Assembly (NCBI RefSeq): GCF_932526225.1
Contig: NC_064036.1
Location: 11,153,181 to 11,217,180, forward strand
Length of the DNA stretch: 64,000 bases
Direction of reading: 5' to 3'
From: Nematostella vectensis
Lineage: Eukaryota > Cnidaria > Anthozoa > Actiniaria > Edwardsiidae
Under the pieces are notes generated by a model. It made no database searches, had not been told where the DNA came from, and saw only the letters and a list, made by a program, of their open reading frames with translations. A program made the position numbers and the translations under genes. Below, one piece after another: positions 25,628 to 37,491 of the stretch; position 1 is the first letter of the stretch; each line of letters opens with the position of its first letter.

Positions 25628-26754
25628 TATAAAGAGTTGCCCGCATCCATTGGTGCGAAAAAGAATCCATTTCCATCGGGGGAATTTGGTAAACGTTCGC
25701 AATAAATTCGATTGAGATGAATTGGATATTATATAACACTATTTTAAATGGTTGTTCGAGATTTCACGATTTTAATTGAAAACAATGACAAATGTGTGTC
25801 TGACAGGGGCTCTTAAACGGGCGTGTTTTCGCGTTCTCTCACGCTCTAGGTCTTTGAAGGTGGATTCCGGTCCACGGAATACGGACGTTACAAAGTATAA
25901 CCCCTCTCCAGTCTCTTCCCAAATTGTGTTATGCCTTATTTGCAGTTTTATTATGACTAATAGGAAAAGTGTACCAGTCACGATTTGACTCGGAAGTCAA
26001 TCCCTTTGTGCTTGTTTATTGTCAACAGCCCCGCCACACACCTTTGCTATCTGCTTAAACAAATCCCAACCCAAGAAGCCGCGCCCACTTTCTATCAATT
26101 TGTTTTTCTGCATTCCGCACGTTCAATTCAATTGAATTGTTTTACCGATAAAATTTGTCATTTCCTCTTTGAGAAAGAATGCATGCATTTTTTTTGTACT
26201 CTTTATAATGTTCGTTTCCCCTTAATCTCAACCTATAAACTTTTTGTATTGCTAAAAGATCTGTTATCTTTCTCCCTTACTTTTACTCATTTATTATTCA
26301 TCTACCTATTTATTTTCTTCTTTTTCGTACTCTCCCCCCCCCTCGCCTTGAATATAAGTTGCAGCTCTATAAATTTCCATGCTCTATACATGATTTAGTG
26401 CGCGCCCTACCACGTGAAGGGGCACCGGATACACTCAATAAACCGGAAGTTCACGAGTACACTCTTAGCTTGTCTAGACGACCAGCGCGCGTTTTCCCCG
26501 CTGACCAGATAACAACTGAACGGTCAATGTCAAACATGAGTGAAGAATCAGAGCATGCGTCATGTAATACCAAGGACATGTGAAAGTTCTCGACTAAATG
26601 CCAATCATATTTGATAACGCCAGATATATGTCGAATGGCGTGGTACAGTTTGTTAGGTTTACACGGCTGACAACATAACTGGGTGAAGGCCGAGAGTATG
26701 AACCATTGCTGGTATGCGATTACAAAGGGGGGGGGGGGGGGGTGCGTCCGTATA

Positions 26755-26992
26755 GATCACTCTGGTATGTCATTAATCTATAAGTCAGTCTTTTTGGAGC
26801 CAAATCCGATAATAAACGTCCCGTGAAGGTACTGCGGCATAATGGCATTAAAAAAAACCCTTTTTGTTCTTTCCACGGTGGTCAGATTCTTATAAAAAAT
26901 TCCTCACGCCTCCCCCACCCCCTCCCGGAAAAATTAAGTCCACTTTTTCGGATTTCGCACCCCTCCCAAGAACAAATCCTGGGTACGGGACT
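26755..26992. mobile_element. Partial copy of the 11947-12262 MITE family
   Basis: Shares GATCACTCTGGTATG, AATAAACGTCCCGTG, a C-rich middle, TTTCGGATTTCGCACCC and AAATCCTGGGTACGGG with the element at 11947-12262, in the same order. The left terminal repeat is absent, replaced by a poly-G tract, so it is a truncated copy. Confidence 0.75.
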
Positions 26993-28174
26993 GGATTATT
27001 GTTATATTGATTTTCTTGATGATTATAACAGCATGACAGTAAAAAGAGAAGTAGCTTACAGTAAAAACATATTACGGATTCCTTTTCTATACAAATTTTG
27101 GCGCAATATTATCGATTTATCTTACAATCGATCTCTGTGATCATTTTCTATTTTTTGCTTCGATAATGAGATCGTTTGTTGAACGTTGTTTTGGTGGAGG
27201 GTGCGAAAGGGGTGGATTAGATAGGGCACCCAAATACACTACCTTTTGATCCGCTTTTTAACTCGTGCACTCATTGCTCAATGACCCTTCAAAAGGAGAG
27301 GTTACTACATGTAATAATTATGGCAACACTTTTCACAGATTGCCAGATGACAAACAGGCAAAATATGTCGAGTTACGTCACAATGCCAGTGAGGGGTAGC
27401 TGGCGAATTGCACTAAGAAACTAACACCTTACAGTTGTTACGAGGTTTTTGGGTGGTTCTTATATGGTATTAGGGGTAGCCGGGGATCGTACACGCTGAG
27501 CAAGGGTTGGCCGTCTTCGTTGTTCTTTATTGCACCGCTTGAGTGTTTACAAATGGTAGAGCTACCACTGGCTAGCGGGAGGTTGGCTGTAAGAAGGCAA
27601 GTACTTTCGGAAGGTAGTGAAGGAACATTTCTTTCCCGGAAAGTTGACTAAGCCAACTTTAGAGAGTCCTGACTAAACCAACCTAGAGCACTGCCGTGTA
27701 GTGTCCTCGCAACAGTTACAGTACAATCCTAGAGCTAGTTACTATGCTGCTCAATTTATACTAATCTCATTAATAAAACTGGTCAAACTGGTTTTAAGGA
27801 TGATGTAAGAATAGAAGATCGGGTGTTGACTTTGGGAAGAAAATCAACTATGAAATGTTAAATTCCTTAGATAGATATAGCAAGAGCAGGATAAAAGGAA
27901 AAGATTGACTATAGTAATATGCAAAATTAGTAATGTAACAGCGGTAAGATTAAGGATAAAGGTAATCGTTAAACTGTTATTTTAGCCTGGCAAATATAAA
28001 ACCTGTTTTGCTAAACAGTAACTACGCATGCTTAGTCAAACAATGAAGAGATCCACATAAAGCAAATAAGTGAAATGTCGAATGGAACGTGAAAGTAAAT
28101 ATCTGACTGACGCGTCGGAAACGACTTTTGCATAGATTAACAATTCCTTCATAACACAATGTTACTTGCGAGAA

Positions 28175-28245
28175 CACTTTTTTCTTGCGCGTCAGCACTC
28201 TTTTTTCTTGCGCGTCAGCACTCTTTTTTCTTGCGCGACAGCAAC
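28175..28245. repeat. 23-bp tandem repeat, three copies
   Basis: Three adjacent copies of ACTCTTTTTTCTTGCGCGTC plus AGC; the third has GCGCGACAGC. It is 0.4 kb downstream of the end of astacin gene B. No function evident. Confidence 0.9.
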
Positions 28246-28610
28246 AAAGTGATTGAATTTACTTTTAAAAAGCATCAAGTCTATGAGAATAGTTTAGAAA
28301 AAGTCTAATTGTTGTAGGGTTTCTCTGCGTGCTGGCTGCAACTAGAAAAGTCGGGTTTTCTCTAGTGAGCATTCAAGCTCTGCAAATAGCTCTTCTTCTT
28401 TATTAAAGAATCACCAAATCTAGGAGTTGTTGCCTGTCCTTTATTCACAGTCACAGTATACAAAAGATAGTACATGTGTATATCACATATAAGCATATAC
28501 CAATCCCTGAATACCCCCCCCCCACCCTCTCCCCTCCAAGGCGATTCCTGTCTAATGTTTGATAAACGCCCATGAGATTATTAGGATCCGGAAATAATGA
28601 CATGACCTTG

Positions 28611-28640
28611 TGACGTCATGATGACGTCATGATTACGTCA
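28611..28640. promoter_or_regulatory. Three CRE-like TGACGTCA motifs
   Basis: TGACGTCA at 28611-28618 and 28622-28629, and a variant TTACGTCA at 28633-28640, spaced 11 bp apart, about one helical turn. TGACGTCA is the canonical CREB/ATF site. The third motif contains the stop codon of astacin gene B, so this may be a chance tandem repeat rather than an enhancer. Confidence 0.4.
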
Positions 28641-31600
28641 TGCTGACGGAGGCACCACGGATTTCTTGCAGATGAATTTAAAGGGCACGGAGCACGGGAA
28701 GTCCGTCCATCTGCTGTCATCCCACCGCATCACCGCACAGTCCTCGTTTTCTCGGAAACCGCCGTTGTTTGGCTCATTTGGAGACCAGTTCTTGAAAGTT
28801 ACCGGTGATCTAAATAATGCCAGGGGATATGCAGTTATCGTGTCTTACGAGATATATGTGAATGTTGCTGGTAATTAAAACAATAAAAAGATTACAAAGA
28901 TATAAGTGAGTGTAAGATGTACAAAGAGTGCCATTGGTCTAGCTGTTGAAAGTCAAATACAGTTCTAAGGCCGAAAGGTACATATTGGTACTAATAGTTC
29001 GTAAGAATTAACGTCATAAAACAACCTCCAGCGAAGCCAAAACCCTACATTGTTAAACGTGGATAACTGTTAATATTAATTGAAAAAATAATATATTGAG
29101 ATCAGTGGTCCTTTCGCGTAAACCTCCACCCCCTCCCCAGCAATACTCCAATCTTATTCTTATTAAACCATAATAAATACATAAGGTTCAGCTGGGATTT
29201 TATTTTAAAGGGGTTTCTCTGGGAACCGTCTTTCTATCTAAAACCCTGGTAGTAAGTAAAGTTGTTACGATGTGCGTGTATCCGTATGAAGACGTACAAA
29301 GTAGAAAATACAAAAGTAATTGGTCGAAATCTTGTTTAGAGGTTACTCCTTGTGAAACAAGGGTACGCAGTGCAATGAAATAAACAGCTTGTGTTTTAGG
29401 AACCCACGCGGGCCTAAATGCGTTATTTACACAATACCCACCTATCGGTCCATTCCCATCGACCCTCGCGGCCTTTGTCATTAAAACCTATCCACACACT
29501 ATTCCCATCTTGCACCGCGTTTCGAACGTAGTCTAGCTCGCTTTGGCTGGCCAAGCTTAACAGACTGGAGTTAAAGCTGCGTTTACACGCTTCCTCTGCA
29601 TCGCTCCATGACATTGTTGTCTCCACGAGTTTATAACAGTGATTGATGTTGGTGACTTTGTGGACTTGCCAATCCTCAGGACAACCTTGAAAAATGAATA
29701 TTGCTCATAAGACTACCTTTGAACAGTACCGATCGAATTCTCGACCGTTTAGAAACTCGCCCTATTGCGCGTTCTGTTAACACACAGAACATACGTCGGG
29801 GTGGCCACGCTGTTACTTTTCCGCCACGCTGTTACTTTTCCGCCACGCTGTTACTTTTCCGCCACGCTGTTACGTTTCCGCCACGCTGTTACGTTTCCGT
29901 CACGCTGTTACTTTTCCTCCACACTGTTACGTCTCCCTCTCGCAGTTACGGCTAACGCTGTTGCGTCTTTCTCACACTGTTTTACCCCGCGCAGTAAGCA
30001 CCCATGTCTTCGCTTGCTTTTCTGCCATCCGTATTCCTCGCTAGTGTTTTAACACTAATTATTGCTCAGGCGCAGGGTGCGCGCAGTCCCCTCCCTCTTG
30101 TTCGTTAAAAAAACTGGTAATTATTGAAGGGTAGTCGAATACTATCTTTCAACCATATAATAACCCTGGATGTGGAGCCCCCCCCCATTTGTAAATCATG
30201 AGTACGCGCCTGGTATTATAGTAACAACTCTTACCTGATGGTTGAGGATATCTCTGAGCGCAAAGATAATTATCATTCCAGCCATTTTTCCCTTTTTTCG
30301 CATTCCACTGGACACAACCCAAGCCGGCAATTGGGCCTCTGGAGGACCATTCAAAACTATACGAAAATAAAAAAATGAAAATATCGCTTGAAACGTTAAG
30401 AAATTCACATAAGCAATATAGTATTAGTGTTGAATTTGTGGATTCTAACTTCACAATTAGTCTTCAAAAAGAGAAAGGGGACTACTGTACCCCCCCCCCC
30501 CCTGGATCCGCCACTTAAGAGTTATAACGTACAATACTTACTTATAAGGTGCATCGTTTTCCACACAAAAATAATTGTCAAGCCATCCACCGTCACCCTC
30601 CTTGGGCTCAAGTATTTGGGTACATCGCAAGCCCATTATGGGACCGCTGTCCGACCACCGCATTGTCAGCAATCGGTTTCGTCCTAGGCCCCAGCACATC
30701 ATGTGGTTGAGCCAATCGGAATACTGGGAACGTTCATAGATCCTCACACATGATTGGCCAGGAGTTGATGGGCCAACTTGCCATGAGAATCCCACCGGCC
30801 ATGAGGGCCAGTCTGTAACAGGAACATCAACATTTTTGCCAATTTCATAACCATGCAGCATTACCATCCATCACCATCAACATCATCATCGTCGCCATCA
30901 TTATAACCAGCATAAGCAGCATCGTCTTAATCATTATTAAAAACATCAGCAGCCAAAGGACTAATTTTTTATCACAACTATCTTAATGACAACTATTATC
31001 AACAATAGCAAAGGCCAGGGTGAAAAATTAGAATAAGAGAAAATATTTTTAACATGATTTCAGCAGTGAATGATTTATGTCATTTTTTTCAAATCAATGG
31101 CAGAAATCGGCACAAATCAATTGCAAGTACAACATAAACCCACCTAAACATCTGTGCATGTTGCAGATTCTTAATTCACGGGTCGGACCTACGCATTGTT
31201 GACCTCGTTTGCATGAGCGCATTCTAGCCTGTGACCCACCCCCACAGTCCTTAGTACAAGGCGTCCAAGGGCTCCATTCGAAGAAATAACTCTCTGGGAA
31301 AAAACAGTCGATTTAAGATTTTTTTCGTCATATTCTTATGTATAAGCACCTTTTCAAATTCCAACAGGGCGAGTATTTAAGCATTTATTGGATAAAGTTG
31401 ATTCTCTATTATTACTGCATATGTTAAGAGTCTTATCCGAGTATAGCAATACGTACGTTTTCTGTTTTTGGTTCGCTCTTGTACTCTCGTGGCACAAAGA
31501 TAATAGAACTGTGGGCTCCCTCTGTTTTTCCGTATAGCGGTACAGTTCTTCCTTGCTATAGGCCTTGACACGGACCAATGAAATGTCAGGACGCTATCAC

Positions 31601-34600
31601 GTGATACGCATAAGTAGTTGTCCTGCCAGAAGACAGCGTGCAGGTTTCGGTCCGGCATGTTGATGTGTGTGCAGGTCATGTTGGTCACGTGACCGGTATG
31701 GGACCACGTGATGTTAACTGGACGCTTCTCCTCCTTGTAACACATGCTGATCGTTGCCCATGTGGGGTCATGGGGTTCGATGAGCGCAACACAATTTGGA
31801 AGCGAAGACTCGTCACTTGGTGTAAAGAAGAAATCGTCTGGGAAATTCGGATGCTCTGTAAAACGAAAGCGTTATTATCAGATTACTGTATTTTGATGAT
31901 AGCATTAACCTTGCGGTGCTTTTCTTTCTGTTTTTTTTTTTTCGCCAAAATCATATCAAACATCCCCACGGATAGTGTCCTTCGTATGCATTGCCTTATA
32001 TGGGCATTGATGCCCATATTTAGAAGAGCTAAAGTTTTCCCGCTCCCTGATCTCCAGAAAACATGGTGAAAAATGCTGATTCCTGTCAATTTGAGACTCG
32101 AGAAAAAAATGTGTCTTCAAAAAAAACTTTATCGCTTGGTCAAATCTTTATCACACAAGCCTTGAAAAGCTCTTAGGCCAAGGCCTCCAAGAGATTGGCC
32201 AAGCGAGTTTTAAGGTCACCCAAATATTGATATGTTTGCGATTTTAAGATTCCAATAAGCAAAACAGTTGGATTTAATTGTGCTTTAAGCAGGTCAAGGT
32301 TCCTCCGTTCCTCCTAACAACAGCTCAGATGCAGTAATGGACCGTTGACCTTTGTTTTTGTCGGCGCACTTGTAGAGCATGTTGGTTTGTTTGATGTCCA
32401 GAGCGCTGAGCCCCGTGTTGCCTAGCGACTTGATTGACGGGTCACGTGGTATTATCGTGATCTTGCCGGGCAGTGCGTACATCTTATTGCTATAGTGCAT
32501 GATTGAGTAATAGTCATACGGGACTTCAAGGCTATCAATCAATCTGCGACTGTACCGAGAGTACGCAAACCGCCACTCTGAAAAAGATGGCCAAATAGAG
32601 TGGTTTAAAAAAAATACATTTTCCCTTTTTTAGCACTAATACTCTCTATATCATCTTTGTTCTCTCCTTTGTGCTGGCTTGTTTCCTATACTTTGACTAT
32701 AACACTTAATTCGGATGAGTTTTATGGTCTAGCCAGAAAACGAAAAAATCACAATTTGTTGGAGTTATCGTAAGATCGCAATTGAATGTTGGTTTTTTTT
32801 TTCTCCAAGGGAAATGGAAACTATGTAACTAAATCATTAAAATAAGTAAACATTGCCAAGTTGCAAGAATGGCTTTTAAAATAAGGCAGATTCTACCCAC
32901 CCCCCCACCCCCTTCCCAAAATTATCTGCACAAACATCCCAGTTTTTTGTAGTGAACAAATAAAGTCTAGCACTGGGTCTATATCACACAGTTGGGAGAA
33001 TATTATATATATATATATATATATATATGTATAGTGTTGGTTTGAGAAAAATACAAACTACATAGGTTTCCCTACAGGTCTGTTTCGTGGTTGCCCACTC
33101 ATCAGGGGATATATATATATATATATATATATGCAACTGAGTGCACGAAGCTCGCCGGCCATAAAGCGATGGAAAAATTCAAGGCTCTACAAACTCCCAT
33201 CCCTACCAAGCCAAGACAATAAGATATTTATTTTACAGCATTTAAAAGAAAAACAATTTATCAAAAATGTTTGTTGGCAGGGCATAGGGGGATAAGACTG
33301 TAAATCAACCAATGAGAGTTGAGTAATAATTTAAAATTATATCACTTACTTGGTATGACATTCTCCAACATGACCTTTACATACTTTTCCCGGTCTGGCC
33401 TGTTCTGCTCATGCCAAAAGCCGATTGTGTGACCAAGTTCATGTAACACAACTTTAAAGTTGTCACACCACTTGCCGAGTGTGAGCAAGGACCGTGTATT
33501 TGGCCATCGACCAACGCTACCACGACAGCTATGTATGGGATACAATAATCAATTCCGTTGAAGAGCTCCTTTACCTTCCTCCCCCCCCCCCCAAAAAAAA
33601 AAAAGAAAAATAGTAATGTGCTTCAATAATTTCTTTAGCTTATTTATCGTCTTGTAGTCTGTACGTCGAATAAGAAATTTCCAGTTAACGTAATGAACTT
33701 CTTGTTTGCTACGATTTTGCTGGCAGCCATCTTAAAAAAGAAGTACAAACCCTCTAAACCTTTAAAATACCACAGGCTACCCACACTCTTCCAGGCTCCT
33801 TTACACCATCGATTGCAATGATTGCAAAAAAACGATTGCAAAAAAAAACAAAAAAAAAAAAAAAACATTTACTCAGTGCAGTGAATGGTTTTATATTCCA
33901 TAATACAATTCTTACAAACAACTCACCCGACGCCATAGTGGATGTGCACGTATTCCCTGATTGGCTCCCTTGTTTTGTCTACAAATCTAACGCACGTGAC
34001 TCGTTCCCACTCCCTCATCGCAGCCTTGATAATTCTCACGTGCCTTGATCTTTTGCCTGGTGTCACAGATAAGGAGGTAAGGTGTCACGCAAAAATTTGT
34101 GATGCACCAGCAACACATTGCGTGACATCGCCGATAGATATTACATAAAGGGTATTTTGCATTTTGGCAGGGTATAAAACGGCAGTCCATGGAGCTGCTA
34201 TAAGACATGTACTGTCGATAATATCTACTCACAAGTGAGTGTTACATTCTCATCATGCTAATCAATGCTTGTCTCGAGCTTCGTAGCTCACCTCTATATT
34301 TTGAGAGAAGAGCACAGTTTAAAGGCTTTAAATCATCCCTGGACTCCACGTTGTTGTCGATTTGGCTCATGTGTTTCGTTTGATAGCCCGAGTATCAGGC
34401 GATTTTATTCTTCAAGTCGGAGAGAAAAAATGAAACTATCGCTCCCCGGTATATACTTCATAGGGAACGATAAATGGGTCTGACACCCGGGCTATTCGTT
34501 TATCTGACTGCTTGGCTCGCTCATTAAAGGTTTTATGAGGTGTCACTTGAACTTACTGATGCTGGGGTCTATCTTGTAAGGAATAATCGCCCCAGGCCAT

Positions 34601-35707
34601 AGTTTCCACTGAGGTCGTGAGGCGGCCGAGAGGCCCTTGGAACCAGCGGATGAGATAGGCCTTGGCATAAGTATATCCCCATCGAAGACTCTGACAGTGT
34701 CGCTCTTCCACTCTAAAGGTTAATGAAAAATATAATTCTATTAAGGTATTGATATCATGCTTATTCCAATGCAGATTACGCAAAACCGTCAAAATAAGTC
34801 AATAACCGTAAACCGCGCAGTCTAGAGAAACCTCAATACAGCGGAATAAAAATCGACAAACCCCAAAACAGCGCCAGATTTAAGGCAAAACCGCATCACC
34901 GCAAACCCATACGCCCCCCTCCCCCCATAACGATATTGGATTAGGCTACACGCAAACTCTTGGATTGACTGAAAAAGAGACACCCCTCCCTTCCTTCCTA
35001 TTCTGGCTATCTCGTCAATCAGGCGTTTACTCGGTGTTTTTCACTATGCGCCGAGTCGTGGCCGCCATCTTGAATTGCGTTTCAACCCCTTTCTCCAGGG
35101 CGCGCGCGGCCAGTACAAAATTAGAAATCCGCCACGACACGGCAGCGCATATCGAAAACCACAAGATACCCACCAAGGGATCACGAATAGCCTGAAATAA
35201 AAGACGGCGGCCAATATCATCATAAGAATCATGTTTTGTACAATCGCAATTAAACATCTCAGGAGTTTTTACCCTGGGGAGGAAAAAGGTGGAAAATAAC
35301 TTTACTTTTGTTGTTATGTAACGATTTGTTCGTTTCTTATTACCCCGTTGTCGGTTGATAATACTTGAGTGGAGGTTGGGATATAGCCTTTTCTCTTGTC
35401 ATGTAAGCCCTTCTTATCGTGTTGTCGCTTGATAATACTGGGGAGGGGGAGGGGGTAGCCTTTTCTTTTGTTATATAACCCCTTCTTACTCCTGTTGCCG
35501 GTTGATAATAGCTGGGGGGGGGTGGGGGTGTTAGCAAGGGTAGCCCTTTCTCTTGTTGTTATATTACCACTTCTTACCCTGTTGTTGGTTGATAGTACTG
35601 ATGGTCTCTGCGGCTGTTTTGTGTCCCTCTACTCTCACAATGGACACAGGGCCAGATAAACTCAGAAAACCCAGACAAATGATGTAAACAAGAAACCTCA
35701 CAGACAT
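28638..35707 (-). CDS. Astacin gene B: astacin/TSP1/C-type lectin
   Basis: A predicted secreted astacin metalloprotease, tandem paralogue of gene A. Exons in transcript order: 35578-35707, 34557-34712, 33927-34056, 33350-33528, 32350-32577, 31457-31855, 31144-31293, 30542-30812, 30235-30356, 29442-29685, 28638-28809; 726 residues and a TGA stop. The start ATG at 35707 puts a hydrophobic signal peptide at the N-terminus; an in-frame ATG at 35761 would bury it. Zinc motif HELGHTIGFWHE at 168-179; Met-turn SIMHY at 223-227. Then an unnamed Cys/Trp domain (275-407), TSP1 (408-457, FEWSPWTPCTKDCGGG), a second unnamed domain (458-588) and a C-type lectin domain (589-726, ending NWSPNEPNNGG ... FICKK). 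Exon phases match gene A through exon 9, and exon 9 is 122 nt in both. The second TSP1 and both CUBs of gene A are absent. The exon 6 donor (AAAAC|gtacgt) was picked for phase; one 57 nt earlier in frame is not excluded. Confidence 0.9.
29803..29985. repeat. 19-bp minisatellite
   Basis: About nine copies of CGCCACGCTGTTACTTTTC with increasing divergence to the right, in the intron between exons 9 and 10 of astacin gene B. Open frames over it are repeat artefacts. Confidence 0.85.
33003..33132. repeat. Paired (AT)n microsatellites around a ribozyme
   Basis: Two AT arrays (33003-33029 and about 33109-33132) flank an 80-bp unique segment that contains the hammerhead motif. The whole lies in the intron between exons 4 and 5 of astacin gene B. 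The arrangement resembles the end of a Penelope-like retroelement inserted in an AT microsatellite. Confidence 0.8.
33060..33108 (-). ncRNA. Hammerhead ribozyme, Penelope-element type
   Basis: On the minus strand the order is CCC (stem I), CTGATGA (33105-33099), stem-loop II GTGG-GCAA-CCAC (33098-33087), GAAA (33086-33083), a four-pair stem III (with the last A of GAAA: ACAG, then AC, then CTGT), cleavage A at 33073, then GGG pairing with the first CCC. All invariant core bases of a type I hammerhead are present. The very short stem III is typical of the ribozymes in Penelope-like retroelement ends, which often act as dimers. No reverse transcriptase remnant is seen nearby. The transcript strand is the same as astacin gene B, so it sits sense in the intron. 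Confidence 0.8.
35340..35600. repeat. Degenerate tandem repeat at a splice donor
   Basis: Four diverged copies, about 70-87 bp apart, of a block containing CTTCTTACCCTGTTGTTGG and TTGATAATACT (near 35340, 35410, 35484 and 35571). The rightmost copy is the real 3' end and donor of exon 1 of astacin gene B; the other three lie in the intron with decayed donor-like ends. Confidence 0.75.
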
Positions 35708-36640
35708 GTCAAGAGTGTGTCTTGCTACGAGTTCAAGATCAAAGTCAGCGTATCTGACCAATATATATGATTCCGTACACGTACGTGAATGTAGGAGTTG
35801 GTTAATGACGTCAAGAGGTTAAAGCGGATCTCTTGGCGAGAAGCCAGGGTGAAGAGAAAGCCTGTATACTGGGCCATGTTATGAGATACGATACCCACCA
35901 CCGGATAACTACGATAAAAGACACTCTCTTATCTTAATTACACTATAATCGCACTTCTCACTGTACAAACACTGATATAAAAACTCACTTTACTAAAGAC
36001 CGTGATGATGAGTGGACAATATGGGCTCTAGCAAGGGTTTACTGATTGGGGGAGTGGATATCAAGATAGTGGTGTCGAAATTATGTATAATATCAGAACT
36101 CGTTTTTAAGCTTCCTGAATTATAAAAAAATATGGTAGACGAGCGTCATGGGGGTGGCCCAGGGGGCCTGGGGCCCCCTTCTAGCAGCCAGAAAAGTCAA
36201 TGTATGAGACATTATTTGTAATACAGGAAAAAATGCCTTGAAAGGGCCTTTTGGGCCCCCTCCGTTACAAATCCTGGCAACGCCGCGGTAGACTCATTTT
36301 CAATCAAGTTGAAAGAATTGTAATGATTATCCATCTATTTTGGCGTTTCTAAAGGGGAAAATAAATGGCAACTTTTCCATTATAGTACGATTGCCCTTGT
36401 CTACAGCGCTAAACATTACAACATTGTGGGGTATCCCGATCTCTGGCGAATATATAGTTAGGGGGAATAAGTGGGTCACTTCTTATTGCAGAGTCATCAA
36501 ATATGTACCAAATCGTTCCTATTACTGCCCTCTCGCACCACCCAACCCACCCCTCCATAGGGGACTCTAGATATTATGCACCACTCCGTATTATGCGCAA
36601 AGTATAAAGTTCATTTTCATGTCTCTAAAAAGCATATCAA
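35708..36640. other. Intergenic upstream of astacin gene B
   Basis: Spacer between the astacin B start and the 36641 MITE. It contains a G/C-rich stretch with mirrored GGGGCCTGGGGCCCCC and AAGGGCCTTTTGGGCCCCCT near 36155-36260 that may be another small inverted-repeat element. No coding exon seen. An ATATATATG run at 35761-35769 is a weak TATA candidate for gene B. Confidence 0.4.
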
Positions 36641-37250
36641 CCCGAGGGGGGGACTCTCCAGAAAAGTAGACGGGGGTGCTCGACCTATCTTTTAGGGTAT
36701 AAAGTTTTTACCAACTGTTATCTTTAAGGGAGTGTTTTGGGATTTTTTCCAATTTTGTTATCTTTTAGGGGTTTTCACGCCCAGGCTGAGGATTTTTCCG
36801 ATTCTGCTATCTTTTAGGGTGTCTCACGCTAAATGGTGGCCCAATCGCTCGAAACGTATGTTACAATAAACCACAAGTAATCAAACTGATCGGTAGAGAC
36901 TTCCAGCTTTATTGTCGGTAACATAATAATACAGAATCCGTCAGCCAATTTAAACACGAACGCGCGGTAAAGGGATCGCTCCGTGATTGTTCGAGCGTGC
37001 TAAATAGGAAACGGCAACCAAATGGCTTGACAGTTTACAGGATAAATCACAGCATCTAGTTATCTGAAACTATCTTTGTTTCTTTTAATGCTATCTTTTA
37101 GGGTTAAAAGTTCCTTCAACCACACCCAATGTGCTATCTCTTAGGGGTAAAAATTGTTGTTGACCACGCCCTTGGTGCCGTCCCTTAGGTTTAAAATTGA
37201 TTTTGCTGTCGATCACCCCAGTCTGTTTTTCTCGAAGTCCCCCCCTGGGC
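36641..37250. mobile_element. MITE-like element with about 40-bp inverted ends
   Basis: The left end CCCGAGGGGGGGACTCTCCA and the right end TCTCGAAGTCCCCCCCTGGGC are the outer parts of roughly 40-bp imperfect inverted repeats. CTATCTTTTAGGG-type motifs recur inside both halves in direct orientation (36690-36830 and 37085-37200). No coding frame. ATCAAC occurs just outside both ends but offset by 3 bp on the right. Confidence 0.65.
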
Positions 37251-37491
37251 ATTATCAACATATAATGCTGACACGTCCCATAACAATAGTAATTCCTGTG
37301 CTGTTCAAAGTTAAAATAAAGCTTGTGCGAAAACTGGGTAAATGAGATTTCAAGATATAAGCCCATCTCCCCAATAAAAAGCTCCCTTCTTTGTTATAGA
37401 TTAAAACAGAGAAGAAGATTATACGGACTATAAAGAGAGAGCTGCTACCGGTGTATAAGTTTGAATGTTTAGCCTTTCGCCCCATGCATAC

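Larger units (their letters stand above)
24322..28637. other. Intergenic between the two astacin genes
   Basis: A 4.3-kb spacer holding the upstream region of astacin gene A and the downstream region of gene B. Within it I see the long hairpin at 25485-25627, a poly-G run near 26727-26742, the half-MITE at 26755-26992 and the 23-bp repeat at 28175-28245. Open frames here (for example 24932-25219, 25985-26398) show no splice context or family similarity. No clear TATA box precedes gene A. Confidence 0.5.

Noticed and set aside
35027-35257. Minus-strand frame with an ATGGCGGCC start and a ubiquitin-conjugating-enzyme-like N-terminus (MAATTRRIVKN)
   Set aside because: Only about ten residues recall that family, a stop follows at once, and no matching second exon is found; it lies in intron 1 of astacin gene B.
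35707-35761. Upstream in-frame ATG at 35761 as start of astacin gene B
   Set aside because: It would place 18 mostly charged or polar residues before the hydrophobic signal peptide; the ATG at 35707 starts the signal peptide directly.
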